Made by a program: the position numbers and the translations under genes. A stretch of DNA of 14,128 bases from Geobacter sp. UBA2189 (GTDB taxonomy: Bacteria; Desulfobacterota; Desulfuromonadia; Geobacterales; Pseudopelobacteraceae). The notes under the pieces are model-generated. The model had not been told where the DNA came from. It did no database searches and was given only the letters and a program-made list of their open reading frames with translations. Location of the stretch: the NCBI GenBank assembly GCA_002328035.1, contig DCVL01000048.1:1-14128 (forward strand), written 5' to 3'. This document shows positions 13,947-14,128 of this stretch, piece by piece (the stretch's first letter is position 1; every line of letters begins with the position of its first letter).

Positions 13947-14128
13947 ATGCACGAATTAACTGATGAAATGCTAAACCAACTTTTACAGCCGAGCGATAGA
14001 CAACAGGAAAAAAATTTCAAACAAGAGCTTAACTATCTGTTTATGTTAATCCGAAAAAACAAAGCAAAAGAATTTGAAAAAATAAGAGCAATAACTTTCA
14101 TGCAGAAACTTGGTTGGAGGCGCCTGGA
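13947..14128 (+). CDS. Partial CDS, unknown, runs off the right edge
   Basis: ATG 13947 is preceded by GTGAGGATAAA, a good ribosome site with GAGG about 7 bases upstream. The frame stays open to the window end, giving 60 residues. The sequence is highly charged and helical (MHELTDEMLNQLLQPSDRQQ, then LMLIR-type and FEKIRAITFMQKLGW-type stretches rich in Lys/Glu). The codons are AT-rich. No family is recognised from this N-terminal part. It starts 25 bases after the broken gene and may share its transcript. Confidence 0.55.
   Translation, partial: MHELTDEMLNQLLQPSDRQQEKNFKQELNYLFMLIRKNKAKEFEKIRAITFMQKLGWRRL

Overview
The window looks like an accessory island in a Gram-negative bacterium, most likely a deltaproteobacterium of the Geobacter/Desulfuromonadia type. 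That guess is low confidence. It rests on the mix of gene families (CFI-box C-terminus, DUF4258-like protein, TPR-CHAT protein, unusual sigma factors, secreted NUC1 nuclease) and the absence of any housekeeping gene. No tRNA, rRNA, CRISPR array or intact transposase was seen.

Layout. Positions 1-429 (minus) hold a broken remnant whose best-preserved part is the thumb/HhH region of a Y-family DNA polymerase. Positions 430-3729 (minus) look like one tight operon, read in the order DUF4258-like protein, unknown 238-aa protein, CFI-box-CTERM protein, secreted DNA/RNA non-specific endonuclease, PPP-type metallophosphatase. Positions 3863-8794 (plus) hold a divergent sigma-70-like factor, a cytoplasmic protein with an anti-sigma-type HxxxCxxC zinc motif, and an 873-aa TPR-CHAT (caspase-like) protease. 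Positions 9036-9770 (plus) encode a second, RpoD-like small sigma factor, followed by a 143-bp element with inverted-repeat ends. Positions 10113-13330 (plus) encode a zinc-ribbon protein translationally coupled to a polytopic membrane PDZ-S41 protease. Positions 13416-13921 hold a small gene apparently broken by two frameshifts, and a partial CDS runs off the right edge.

The main result is a shared two-part promoter-like motif, TTTTTGAAA-N13-TGCCGTG, with a GAA/CGT core layout like ECF-sigma promoters. It occurs with exactly the same spacing upstream of the DUF4258-like operon (3796-3768, minus), the zinc-ribbon/S41 operon (10030-10058) and the 13416 gene (13364-13392). Degenerate copies with the same spacing lie upstream of the second sigma gene (8845-8873) and the HxxxCxxC gene (4933-4961). 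The whole island therefore looks like a regulon of an island-encoded sigma factor.

Working model (inference): the first sigma factor is held by the HxxxCxxC protein. The TPR-CHAT protease senses a signal and cleaves this or another partner, freeing sigma to switch on the nuclease/phosphatase operon, the second sigma factor and the membrane protease operon. The logic resembles type III-E CRISPR Craspase loci (TPR-CHAT, Csx30, RpoE-type sigma), but no CRISPR component is present here.
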